Below, piece after piece: positions 1-9,662 of a stretch of DNA of 64,000 nt (positions within the stretch are counted from its first letter, which is position 1; every line of letters starts with the position of its first letter). Position numbers and translations under genes: made by a program. This stretch comes from Phytophthora colocasiae. Its lineage: Eukaryota; Oomycota; Peronosporomycetes; Peronosporales; Peronosporaceae. The notes under the pieces were generated by a model. The model had not been told where the DNA came from. It did no database searches and was given only the letters and a program-made list of their open reading frames with translations. The stretch is from contig JAGKQI010000034.1 of NCBI GenBank assembly GCA_018806915.1, forward strand, positions 682,001 through 746,000. Reading direction: 5' to 3'.

Positions 1-787
1 GTAGTTCCAACATGCTGCATTTCTGTCTGCAAACACTGCAGTGGAAGTACTGGGTGGAGCCCCAAATGTACCAGTACGCTGCACTCCATGAGATACTCTT
101 GTCAGCAGCAAGCTCCTTGAGAAATACCTCGACCTGCCACCCAGTTTTCACCTGGTGTTTCCCAATCAACTCGCCATGCACCCCGACTTGAAGTTTTCCT
201 TTTTGACATCCGACACTCTCTCTATCGCCACGTACAAAGAGCAACTCACAGTTTGCACATAGCTCTAGACTATACCCGCCTTCTTCCAGAACTTTCACCA
301 GTGCCTCGACCTTCTTCCTCCGCAATTTCGACAGAATTTTGTCCTTGGGATCGTGCAGTGTCTGTAGCTGCTCGGGCGTGCTGTTGCTGGCGATCTTTGC
401 AATGGTGGCATCTGATAGGCAACCAAAATCCACACGCAGTAGCATAAAGTCTTGCAAATGGCCTGAAATGAAGGTGACACACTCCTCAACGAGTTCTTCT
501 ATCTGAAGAAACTCAGAGGAAACAAGGATAGATGCGATATTCTCCAGTGTGATGCGAGGACGCCACTCATGGTCACGTTTATGCATGTACTCCATCAGCA
601 GCTCGAAGATCTCGACGTCGCAGTGCACTGAGATATCGATCTCATCGTGTTCATTAGTCTCGTTCAAGTACGCCTGAAAGTATTTCATTTTGTCTAACAA
701 CACGTCGCGCTGACACGTGAACTCTTTGCTGGTTTTGCGGAACTCGTCGAATACGTGGATTACCATGTTCCGCGAGGACGAGGACAT
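1..787 (-). CDS. SANBR/KIAA1841-like BTB protein, partial (5' part)
   Basis: An open frame runs from ATG 787-785 to the left edge without a stop or an obvious intron, giving 262 codons. The first 100 residues have the look of the divergent BTB domain of the animal SANBR (KIAA1841) family: MVIHVFDE, then a Cys-Arg-Asp segment, KMKYFQAYL, and DISVHCDVEIFELLMEYM. After it come a helical segment and a Cys-rich part (ELCANCELLF, then CSVCRQKC near the edge) that could bind zinc. Vertebrate SANBR regulates class-switch recombination; that role cannot apply here, so only the fold and family are claimed. The gene is transcribed away from importin alpha, with 369 bp between the start codons. The C-terminal part lies outside the window. 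Confidence 0.75.
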   Translation of the reverse strand, partial: MSSSSRNMVIHVFDEFRKTSKEFTCQRDVLLDKMKYFQAYLNETNEHDEIDISVHCDVEIFELLMEYMHKRDHEWRPRITLENIASILVSSEFLQIEELVEECVTFISGHLQDFMLLRVDFGCLSDATIAKIASNSTPEQLQTLHDPKDKILSKLRRKKVEALVKVLEEGGYSLELCANCELLFVRGDRESVGCQKGKLQVGVHGELIGKHQVKTGWQVEVFLKELAADKSISWSAAYWYIWGSTQYFHCSVCRQKCSMLEL

Positions 788-1156
788 AGCGACAGTATCA
801 GTGGTAGCCTGTTGTCACAATGGCGCGCGTCGTTTGGTGCAACTTGAAGGATCATCACTCCTTCAATCATGAAATGATAGCAACCAGATGAACTTCTGTT
901 TAGTATCAAATCTCAAGAGTCATGTAGCAGTCATTTCATTAGTGGGAAAGGCTGCGAGGTTTTTCGTCACTATAAATAAAACCTCTATTGATTTGTAAGA
1001 AGAGGTGTTCTCTCATGGATGTGGACCACACTCAAGTTTATTGGCCAGTACCGCGCAACCTTCGAGAAGGGGAAACAAGGAAAGAAGCCGCGCAGCTCTC
1101 GAGCTCCAGCCCCTCCGAGCAGATCCACAGCAGCAACAGCAGCAGCAGCAGTCACT
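788..1156. other. Divergent intergenic region with a CAG-rich tract
   Basis: This 369-bp stretch separates the start codons of two divergent genes and must hold both promoters. At about 1129-1151, just upstream of the importin alpha ATG, there is a CAG-rich run (interrupted CAG triplets). The frame stays open upstream of that ATG back to 1019, so a longer N-terminus cannot be excluded, but conserved sequence starts only at the ATG used here. I see no RNA gene. Confidence 0.5.
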
Positions 1157-3195
1157 ATGTCGTTCCCCGCAGGAAAAGCACCGGATCGCAAGAACCTGTT
1201 CAAGAAGGGAATTGACGCCGATGAATCCCGCCGCAGCCGCATGGAAACAACGGTGCAGATCCGCAAGACCATTAAGGAGGACCGCATGAACCAGCGCCGC
1301 CGTATGGTACGGAAATACATACACATCGACTGGAAATACGAAGGAAACGATTGCATGACTAGGCAGAACTTTTGCTTAGTTTGTGAATTGGCTCAATACC
1401 TAGAGTCGCCTTCGTATCTTACACTTTATGCTCTTGTGAGAGTTAGGAGGAGGGCTAACTTCTTCTCTATTGTTGATATATAGGCACCTGCAGACAATGG
1501 AGCAGCTTCTGCCTCGATGGATGCCGCCGGCGAAATGACGCTGGTGCAGCGGGTAAGGATTGGATATATATATATATTAGGAACTTGGAGACTTAAACTA
1601 TGTTGTTGCGATATTGCAGCTGTCAGAGCTTCCGCAGATGATGGCAGGTGTGCAGTCGAGCGACGCCGCTGTACAGCTGGAAGCGGTGACCAAATTCCGC
1701 AAGCTGCTGTCTATTGGTGAGCTTTAGGCTAATTCACTATCTGAAGAAGACTCCTGCTAACTTTTGTTATTTATTAACTGTTCGTTTACAGAACGCAACC
1801 CGCCTATCAAGGAGGTGATCGAGACGGGTGTTGTCCCTATCTTCGTGCAGTTCCTGCAGCGCGAGGACTTCCCCACGTTGCAATTTGAAGCCGCATGGGC
1901 TTTGACGAACATTGCGTCGGGTACCTCTGCAGATACCGAGGTGGTGATTAACCATGGTGCTGTCCCTATTTTCTGCCAATTGCTGCTGTCTACGAACGAC
2001 GATGTGCGCGAGCAGGCCGTGTGGGCTCTTGGCAACATTGCTGGCGACTCTATCGAGTGTCGTGACATGGTTCTGCGTTGCGGTGCTCTACGCCCTCTTA
2101 TGCAACAGCTCATGGAGAACTCGAAGCCTACTATGCTTCGCAACGCTACGTGGACGCTGTCCAACTTCTGCCGTGGCAAGCCGCAGCCGCAGTTTGACTT
2201 GGTGGCCCCTGCGCTTCCCACACTGGGTCAGCTCATTTATACACACGATGAAGAAGTGCTGACGGATGCGTGCTGGGCTCTATCGTACCTGTCCGATGGC
2301 TCGAACGAGAAGATTCAGGCTGTGATCGAGGCTGGGGTGTGCAGGCGAATTGTGGAGCTGTTGATGCACCACTCTCCTTCCGTGCAGACGCCTGCTCTGC
2401 GTACTGTCGGTAACATTGTGACTGGCGATGACGTGCAGACGCAGGTCATCATTAATCTGAATGCTCTGCCGTGCCTGCGCGCTCTTCTTGAAAGCCCCAA
2501 GAAGGGTATCCGAAAGGAGGCCTGCTGGACCCTTTCCAACATCACGGCCGGCAACCGGGAGCAGATCCAATTCATTATTGAGGCCGACATTTTCCCGTCT
2601 TTGATTGGTTTCCTGTCGACAGCCGAGTTTGATATCCGTAAGGAAGCTGCATGGGCTGTGTCGAACGCTACGTCTGGCGGTTCACCTGAACAGATCATGC
2701 ACCTTGTCAGTCTTGGTAAGTGGTTGTGGCATCAATTACGACGTGGTATTCGAAAGCTAACAGGTCATTATGTTTACAGGATGCATCAAGCCTTTGTGCG
2801 ACCTGTTGGAGGTCAAGGATGCGAAGGTTGTGATTGTGGCTCTGGAGGGCCTCGAGAACATCCTGCGTGCGGGTGATGTGCAGAAGACCGGCGACGTCAA
2901 CGAGATCGCCACGATGATTGACGAGGCAGACGGTGTGAACAAGATTCAGGCGCTGCAGTACCATGCTCACGAAGGTGCGTTCGAGTTCAACCCCTAATTT
3001 TTTATCCTTTGTGCTTATACTGTGTTTTGGACGACAGACATTTACATGAAATCTATGAAGATTGTTGAGGCATTCTTTAACGGCGAGGAAGACGCAGAGG
3101 ATAGCCTAGCCCCCAACACGGACGCTAACGCTCAGCAGTTCCAGTTCGGAACATCATCGGACCAACCCACCATGTTCCAGTTTGGACAGAACTGA
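1157..3195 (+). CDS. Importin subunit alpha (karyopherin alpha), six exons
   Basis: Nuclear import adaptor that binds classical nuclear localisation signals through armadillo repeats and importin beta through its N-terminal IBB domain. Exons are 1157-1306, 1484-1552, 1620-1716, 1792-2715, 2780-2974 and 3038-3195, all with GT-AG borders, totalling 1593 nt (530 aa). Residues 1-50 form a basic IBB ([14 protein letters not shown]); about ten ARM repeats follow, with the typical W-x-x-x-N pattern ([37 protein letters not shown]). The C-terminus carries the conserved acidic and Phe-Gly-Gln-rich tail. The first intron (177 nt) is long for this locus and intron 2 contains an AT dinucleotide run. Length and domain order are normal for the family, so the call is firm. 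Confidence 0.95.
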
Positions 3196-3544
3196 TTCAA
3201 CCAGGATCGACGAGGTAGACAGTAACGGTTTGGAATGGACCATTTGATGAACGCAGGAGGAGTCTGTGGAAACCAGGGAGATAAGTATTCATTCGAAATG
3301 TATTTCCCTGTTTGCTTTTTTTTTAGTTACGGTAAATGAACAGATGGACAATATTAGTGTGTGCCACAGACTCCGCAACCTGCATCGCCACGTCACATAC
3401 ACGTACACCGTTTGCGCAACATGAAAATATTGGACGCTGAGGACGAGTCTCCACTGCAAGAAGTTTCCTCGGCGGCTCACATCGCGCAGCTTTCGGTGCC
3501 ACTCGCACTCTTCACCCCTACGCAACACCTAATAACTGTCCAAT
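3196..3544 (+). other. Intergenic region, importin alpha 3' end to threonine synthase promoter
   Basis: These 349 bp hold the importin alpha 3' end and the threonine synthase promoter in tandem orientation. A short T-rich run lies near 3317. GCTCACATC at about 3475 resembles the start of an oomycete initiator but does not match its second half. No further gene is visible. Confidence 0.4.
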
Positions 3545-5143
3545 ATGGTGCACTACCGTAGCACGCGCGGCGGCGTCCGCGGCCTCAGCTTCGAGCAGGC
3601 CGTTCTGACTGGTCTGGCATCCGACCGTGGCCTTCTGGTGCCCGAGGATGGCGAGTTCCCAGCGCTCCCGGCCGACGCTCTTGAGAAGTGGGCATCATTG
3701 TCGTACCAGGAATTGGCTGTGGAGGTGATGGGTCTTTTCATCGACGAGAGCGAGATCTCGCGAGCCCAGTTGCGCTCGCTCGTTGCTAAGAGCTACAACT
3801 CCACCACGTTCCGAGCGGAGGAGGTGGCACCTGTGGCTAAGGTTACGGACCAGATGCTTGTGCTTGAGCTCTTCCACGGCCCAACGTTCGCCTTCAAGGA
3901 CATCGCCTTGCAATTCTTGGGCAACCTCTTCGAGTTCTTCCTTCAACGCAAGAACAAGGCGCTGCCTGCTGGTGCCCCTAAGCACCAGATCACGGTTGTA
4001 GGAGCCACCTCGGGTGACACAGGAAGCTCTGCCATTTACGGCCTTCGCGGCAAGGAGAATGTTGAGGTCTTCATTCTCTTCCCTGAGGGCCGCGTGAGTG
4101 CCATCCAGCAGCGTCAGATGACCACGGTGCTGGACCAGAACATCCACAATGTGGCTGTCAAGGGCACATTCGACGATTGCCAAGCCATTGTCAAGGACCT
4201 GTTCGCTGACGCCGACTTTAAGGCTAAGTACCACCTGGGCGCTGTTAACTCGATTAACTTCGCTCGAATCCTGGCTCAAATTGTCTACTACGTGTGGGCT
4301 TACTTCCGTGCTCGCGAGCAGGGCGTGACTGGCGAGGTTGCCTTCTCAGTCCCCACGGGCAACTTCGGTGACATTCTTGCCGGCTTCTACGCTAAGAAGC
4401 TGGGCGTGCCCATTGGCAAGCTGATCGTGGCTACTAACGAGAACGACATCCTTGACCGCTTCTTCTCAACCGGCAAGTACCACCGTCGTGACATTCAGCA
4501 CACGATCTCGCCGTCGATGGACATTTGCGTCTCTAGCAACTTCGAGCGCTACCTCTTCGCTTTGTCCGGCGAGAATCACGATATTCTGCGCGGTTGGATG
4601 CAGGGCTTCGAGCAGACCGGCGAACTCACGATTTCAGGTGAGCTGCTCACCAAGGCGCAAGACGAGATGGCGTCGTACGCTGTTCTTCAAACGGAGGTGC
4701 GCGCCACGATTGCCGAGTACAAGAAGGTCCACAAGTACCTCTTCGACCCGCACAGTGCTATCGGCGCGGCTGCTGCTATGCACTTTGGCCAGGACAATCT
4801 TGCTGATAAGCCCAACTCCGCAGTGGTCGTCGTTGGTACTGCCCACTACGGCAAGTTCCTTCCGGTTGTTTCCAAAGCGCTTGGTGTGGCTGAGACCGAG
4901 ATCGAGCAGCACCCGATTCTGAAGTCGCTGGAGTCCCTCTCTACTCGCTTAGCGGTCGCCAACAACTCAAAGGCTACCGTGGCCGAGCACATTCGCAAGA
5001 CGATTGCCAAGCGGAATCAAAAGGCCAGCAGCAACTGCTTCAGTACATGGGCATCGGCCCCAACGGAGTGCAAACTTGCTACCGCTGCGCTTGTGGTTGC
5101 AACTGTTGCGGCTGCTTTCTTTGTGGCTCGACGCTCGAAGTAA
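3545..5143 (+). CDS. THR4: Threonine synthase with a hydrophobic C-terminal tail
   Basis: Pyridoxal-phosphate enzyme converting O-phosphohomoserine to threonine, the last step of threonine synthesis. It is a single 532-codon exon of the fungal/bacterial long type. The N-terminus reads STRGG then GLASDRGLLVPE; the PLP lysine is K118 within GPTFAFKDIALQ; VGATSGDTGSSA binds the cofactor phosphate; VPTGNFGDILAG and NDILDRFF are typical. Unusually, after the family's normal end (about residue 490) there is a linker and then a strongly hydrophobic stretch at about 511-528 (mostly Ala, Val, Phe), closed by RRSK. That is the layout of a tail-anchored membrane protein; the membrane (mitochondrial outer, ER or peroxisomal) cannot be told. 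No N-terminal targeting peptide is evident. Confidence 0.95.
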   Translation: MVHYRSTRGGVRGLSFEQAVLTGLASDRGLLVPEDGEFPALPADALEKWASLSYQELAVEVMGLFIDESEISRAQLRSLVAKSYNSTTFRAEEVAPVAKVTDQMLVLELFHGPTFAFKDIALQFLGNLFEFFLQRKNKALPAGAPKHQITVVGATSGDTGSSAIYGLRGKENVEVFILFPEGRVSAIQQRQMTTVLDQNIHNVAVKGTFDDCQAIVKDLFADADFKAKYHLGAVNSINFARILAQIVYYVWAYFRAREQGVTGEVAFSVPTGNFGDILAGFYAKKLGVPIGKLIVATNENDILDRFFSTGKYHRRDIQHTISPSMDICVSSNFERYLFALSGENHDILRGWMQGFEQTGELTISGELLTKAQDEMASYAVLQTEVRATIAEYKKVHKYLFDPHSAIGAAAAMHFGQDNLADKPNSAVVVVGTAHYGKFLPVVSKALGVAETEIEQHPILKSLESLSTRLAVANNSKATVAEHIRKTIAKRNQKASSNCFSTWASAPTECKLATAALVVATVAAAFFVARRSK

Positions 5144-5449
5144 GAAGCTACGCGTCTACTGTAGCAGCAGTGCATTAAAATCCAGGTAAGTACTTATGGG
5201 AAGATACATAGAGACAAGTAGCTCACGGAAGTCCATTTTGACAGACTTGACGGGTAATTTACGTTCTTACCGGCGAGTGAGTCTGCTTCTATTCGACCCT
5301 GTACCCTTCGTCTTGAGACTGTTGACTTATCTTGCGCTGGGTCACGTATAATAGACTGTCCTCGACTGTGTTGATTGGCGGCGAACAAGTGGCCGACTAA
5401 CCCGTAGCCTGATGACCACGAAGCAAGCCGATCAACATTTTCCCAATGC
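5144..5449. other. Convergent 3' intergenic region
   Basis: These 306 bp lie between the stop codons of two converging genes (threonine synthase and the Rab-WW gene) and presumably hold both 3' UTRs and polyadenylation sites. Small open frames here have no recognisable product. Confidence 0.45.
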
Positions 5450-6583
5450 CTACATTATTGCGCAGTTGCTTACACAGACCCCGCACTGAGGTGTTTGATT
5501 CTGTGCAAGATACGCCTTCTGGTGCTGCCTCTGGAGACTCTCACGTGTGACCGTAACGACGCCCTGGGGATTGTTCTTCGAACCATTACTAGGTGTTCGA
5601 AAGCTCTGCTGAGAGGGCTTGGCCGGTTCTTTCGGCGCGAAAGAAATCCGTTCCTTGGTGTATTGGTTTTCGTACGAATATTCTCCAGGTCTGGTTCTTG
5701 AGAGAACGCGTCTCCATCCTGGAGGTAGTTTGGCAATTTTCTTGGGTTCTGTCGGTGACAATAGACGCCCCACTGGCACGATAAGCTTCTTGAAGGCGTC
5801 CACGACGTTCGTCGAGTCCAAGGCGGACGTTTCAAGAAACTCCATTGAGTGCTTCGCTGCGAACCGAGCAGCTTCTAGTGTCGACACCTCTCTACTCTCC
5901 GGCAAGTGTGCGAGGTCGCATTTGTTGCCGATTAGGATCAGCACGAGACTCTGGTGGGAGTGTTCGTGTACCTGAGCTAGCCACCCTGTAACGTGCTCAA
6001 ATGAGCTTCGGTTCGTGATATCGTAGACGATCATGGCACCTACAGCATTACGGTAGTACGCTGCAGTGAGTGACTGGAAGCGCTCCTGTCCTGCGGTGTC
6101 CCAGATCTGTGCCTTGAGCCGTCGATCCCCGACTCTGATTGTCTTGGTAGCGAACTCGAAGCCCACCGTTTGTACACTGTGCGGCATGTACTTGTTTTTG
6201 GTGAAGCGCATAACAAGGTTGGACTTGCCCACACCGGAGTCACCAATGAGTACGACTTTAAGGATGGATTCAGCCATAGGCGACGAGGCTGGAGATGAAA
6301 AGCGTGGACTGTTGGACGCCGACATGGAAGACCCAGCGACGGAGGCCTTGCTGGAGCCTTGAGCTGCAGGACTGGACGCGCTTTCACGACCACCGCTGAA
6401 CTGCGTGGAGCTGATGGAGCGCCGCATGTCGTGCTGGCGGAAGACCTGGTGCTGCGCCACCTCCTTGGCCGAGATATACTGCTGCAGAGGGTTCCCCAAC
6501 GCCACACTGCTGTTGTTGCCAGACGAGGAGGACGTCGTGGTCGTGGAAGACGTCGACAGCTCGTGCTTGCCGTCCGTGGTCAT
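5450..6583 (-). CDS. Rab-family small GTPase fused to a WW domain
   Basis: Membrane-traffic GTPase with an extra protein-interaction module. With the start at ATG 6583 the product is 377 aa. Residues 1-100 are Ser/Thr-rich and low complexity; the GTPase core starts at about 107. P-loop GDSGVGKS is at 114-121, the switch I region has TVGFEF, switch II is WDTAGQERF (161-169), NKCD is at 220-223 and ETSAL at 251-255. At about 286-317 a WW domain follows (LPPGW, then a Tyr-rich strand and YTKERISFAP), in which the second Trp is replaced by Phe. The C-terminus is Cys-rich and ends in CAIM, a CaaX-type prenylation box. An upstream in-frame ATG at 6763 would add 60 residues, and an internal ATG at 6277 would give a normal-length Rab start; 6583 is my choice. 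Confidence 0.85.
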   Translation of the reverse strand: MTTDGKHELSTSSTTTTSSSSGNNSSVALGNPLQQYISAKEVAQHQVFRQHDMRRSISSTQFSGGRESASSPAAQGSSKASVAGSSMSASNSPRFSSPASSPMAESILKVVLIGDSGVGKSNLVMRFTKNKYMPHSVQTVGFEFATKTIRVGDRRLKAQIWDTAGQERFQSLTAAYYRNAVGAMIVYDITNRSSFEHVTGWLAQVHEHSHQSLVLILIGNKCDLAHLPESREVSTLEAARFAAKHSMEFLETSALDSTNVVDAFKKLIVPVGRLLSPTEPKKIAKLPPGWRRVLSRTRPGEYSYENQYTKERISFAPKEPAKPSQQSFRTPSNGSKNNPQGVVTVTRESLQRQHQKAYLAQNQTPQCGVCVSNCAIM

Positions 6584-6881
6584 CCTCGAGAGGGCGAAGC
6601 GAAGATCGGAAGTGGCAGGCGCTCGACAGCGACGCCTCGAGATTGAGAGAGCCGCTTGAAGAGAAGAGAGCGAGAGTCGGTTATGACTCGATACAGTAGG
6701 GCGGACCAAAGCCTTATTGCGACAAAACAAGATGGTAATAGAGAGAGTGATATATTTCGTCATACAAACATGATGTGAAGTAGTAATAATGTATATATGG
6801 TATCCAATATAATATTACAGGTACAACCACATAAACAAGTGTAGACGAATGCTTAATGCATGATGTCTTGGCATAGGAGTT

Positions 6882-7586
6882 ATGGCTTCAGGTAGCCATT
6901 CTCATCTCCAAAGAACTTCTGCTTCGATGATGACTAAGGGGAAAAGGAAAGCTGATACACCGTCGAGTAGCTCTCCCAGGACCAAGAGGATCACCCGCTC
7001 CAATACAAAGAGCTCCGCTGCAGCTACAGCTGAGTCCGTAGCAGACGGATCTTCAGTGGACTGCAGGAAGATCGTGGCGTTTCTTCGTGGAGTGAATGTT
7101 GGTGGTCATGTTCACAGTATGAAATCCATTGCTGAGGCACTGCGCAAGACTGGATTCCATAATGTTGAGACGTTCCTTGCAAGTGGGAACGTCATCTTCG
7201 ACGCACCTGCTAACCCGAAAGGAGATGCATCCACAGTGTTAACCGCCGAACACCAAGTCGAAGAAGTACTTGAGAAACTCTTTGGTTGTCATATACCAGT
7301 GATCGCTCGATATCTGGAAGACGTAGCTGCATTGAGTGAGCAATCCGTGAAGACTGCTACGGCTGTGAACGTGGTGTTGGTGAAGGAGGAACTGACCAAG
7401 GAGCAACGAGATATCGTTTCAGCTCTTTCCACTGACGCCGATGAGCTGGAACTTCTGGACAAAGCGTTTGTATGGTACTCCGCCACCAAGATGAGCGAGT
7501 CTCCCCTGTTCAAAGTGGCCTTTGATAAGAAACTGGGTGTGCCAGTCACGGTTACCTTGCGCCAAATTGTAGCAAAATTTGGCTAG
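6882..7586 (+). CDS. DUF1697 family protein with basic N-terminal extension
   Basis: Single-exon 234-aa protein. Residues 65-234 match the DUF1697 family, common in bacteria and of unknown function: IVAFLRGVNVGGH at the start of the domain, then TGFHNVETFLASGNVIFDA. The first 60 residues are not part of the family; they are Ser-rich with clustered basic residues (KGKRKAD, RTKRITRSN) that could serve as a nuclear localisation signal. The domain's scattered distribution in eukaryotes fits an old bacterial transfer, but base composition here resembles its neighbours. The gene lies 115 bp from the longest start of the divergent Rab-WW gene. Confidence 0.85.
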   Translation: MASGSHSHLQRTSASMMTKGKRKADTPSSSSPRTKRITRSNTKSSAAATAESVADGSSVDCRKIVAFLRGVNVGGHVHSMKSIAEALRKTGFHNVETFLASGNVIFDAPANPKGDASTVLTAEHQVEEVLEKLFGCHIPVIARYLEDVAALSEQSVKTATAVNVVLVKEELTKEQRDIVSALSTDADELELLDKAFVWYSATKMSESPLFKVAFDKKLGVPVTVTLRQIVAKFG

Positions 7587-7645
7587 TTATTGTGATATTG
7601 TGATAGCGGCAAGATGTGATCACGAGCGGTAATTGTAGGGTAAAA

Positions 7646-9603
7646 CTACAGTAACTTGACCCAGCTTTCGTATGATCTTTCTTCTAAGGCATATCGACTC
7701 GACATCTCCCTCACAGGTTGATCCGCTGTTTTTATCTCACCAAGCGCTACAACATCGGACATTTCACTTAATACCTCAGTATTTTCATCTCTCAGCGTCT
7801 CCGTGTCCGCATAATCGGTAGACATCTCTTGATCATCAACTGCGTCTCTGTTCGGTTTGTTTGCATCCATGATAGAACGTGTTGTCTTCTCAGCGTCGCC
7901 ACTTCCCTCTTCAGCTGCATAGGTGTAAATCTCTCGTGGTACTGGACTTGGCAACTCATTGATCCCCATCTTAAAAACTTTAGCGAGAAGCTGAACTCCT
8001 GAAACTTCTTCTCTCGAAAGCAATGTCACTGCTAATCCTTTCCCACCAAAGCGACCAGTTCTTCCAACACGATGCAAGTATGTCGCTGGGTCCCGCGGCA
8101 AATCCAAGTTTACCTGCGATTTTCATAAAATGACAATAAGAACGGCCAAATGATCTCGAACAGAGATAAATTCCTTCCAACTTACCACAAAATTGACTTT
8201 GTCAACGTCAATTCCTCTTGCAGTGAGGTCCGTCGATACCAACACACGAGAACGTGAAGCTCGAAAGTCTTCCATCACTTCCAATCGTGTAGCTTGAGTC
8301 TGTGATCCAGTGATACATGCTGCTGGCCAACCCTGCGCTGTGAGAGCTGTAGCTAGCGCCTCTGCACGAAACTTATCGTTGCAGAACACCATGCACTGCA
8401 CGAACACGATTTCCGACAGGAGTGCGGCCAGCTTCACCACTTTTCCTTTCATATTCAGGACGTCATCGCCTGCCGCTGGACCGGATGGTGCCTTCACAAC
8501 GCTATAGAACTGGCGGACGTGACGAAGCCATAGCTCCGGCGCGTTTGCCTGCTCTCGTTTCTTCAAATTTTCGAGGTCTTCAGTGGACGAAATGAACTCG
8601 GTCGTGACATCATCTAACCCTCGAACTCGCACGATCTGCTCAATAAAAGTTGCAGGAAAGTTAATACTTTAAAGTACAAGTATCTCAACGGTAGGTTTTA
8701 GTTTTATCTGCAAACCTGTGGAGTACTCATTAGCTGCGCGACAGCAACAAGCTGATCAGGTGTGAACGTAGCTGAGAATGCAAGAGTCTGGTAAACGTCG
8801 CACACATTAATAACGTGCTATACTGTATCCCAGTGTTGTCATCAGAGCAGGCTTACCTGCCGTCTTTCAGGTAGTGCATCCGCAATGTATTGGATCTAAC
8901 TTCCACACAGCAAGAATCAGTCACTACAGCTTTACATCAACACCTCCAGGCCCACGTACATCTTTCTCGAAGTCACGCGCCATTAGCTTATCCACTTCAT
9001 CCAGAATCAGTAGTCGAATAGAGCTGCATGGCAAAGAACACTGGCCCACGAGTGCTTTCACACGTCCAGGTGTGCCGACAACAATATGGCACCCCGCTGC
9101 TAAGTGCATCTGATCAAAACACCACCCAGTCAATATCCCAAGGTATAAAAAAGCACACACACACACACGCAATACTCCTCATATACCTGGTCTTGAGCTA
9201 CAGACAGACCACCGATGCACGCACGGATGACAATGTCCGGTCGGAATTGTGCTAATTGACGCAACACTGCCTCAATTTGGACTGCGATTTCTCGAGTCGG
9301 GGCCAGAATCAGAGCTAACGGGTCTCCTACTGCTACCTCAACAGCGTCCATGCATCGTTGCTCGATGTTGCGGATAGCGTGCTCGATGGCTGTGACTCCG
9401 AAGACTGCAGTTTTGCCTGTGCCGGACTTGGCTTGGCCAATAGCATCGTTACCGAACAGAGTCACAGGGAGCGCATGCAGCTGGATGGGCGATGGGCGCA
9501 GGAAGCCCATAGCTGTGAGTGCACGCTCCACATCTCTGTGCAGTGGTAGGTCGCTGAATGTTGTCGTACTGGCAGCCAGCGCTGTGTCGGACGAAGGCAT
9601 CAT
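7646..9603 (-). CDS. DEAD-box RNA helicase, DDX20/Gemin3-like, six exons
   Basis: ATP-dependent RNA helicase. Exons in transcription order are 9187-9603, 8960-9109, 8857-8895, 8716-8787, 8186-8635 and 7646-8113, totalling 1596 nt (531 aa). Motifs in order: Q motif region ([14 protein letters not shown]), motif I AKSGTGKT, Ia [11 protein letters not shown], Ib [10 protein letters not shown], motif II as DEVD rather than DEAD, motif [25 protein letters not shown] and [12 protein letters not shown]. The Q-motif region and the QAKSGTGKT and TREIAVQIE segments are closest to DDX20, the SMN-complex helicase involved in snRNP assembly, as far as I recall the family. The C-terminal 120 residues are acidic and unmatched. 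Intron 1 holds a CA dinucleotide run (about 9155-9169). It ends 60 bp upstream of the EML-SH3 stop on the same strand. Confidence 0.88.
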
Positions 9604-9662
9604 TATAACAATGCGTCATGAAACGATTAATTTAATTAAATACAGTACATCATATGTACTGA

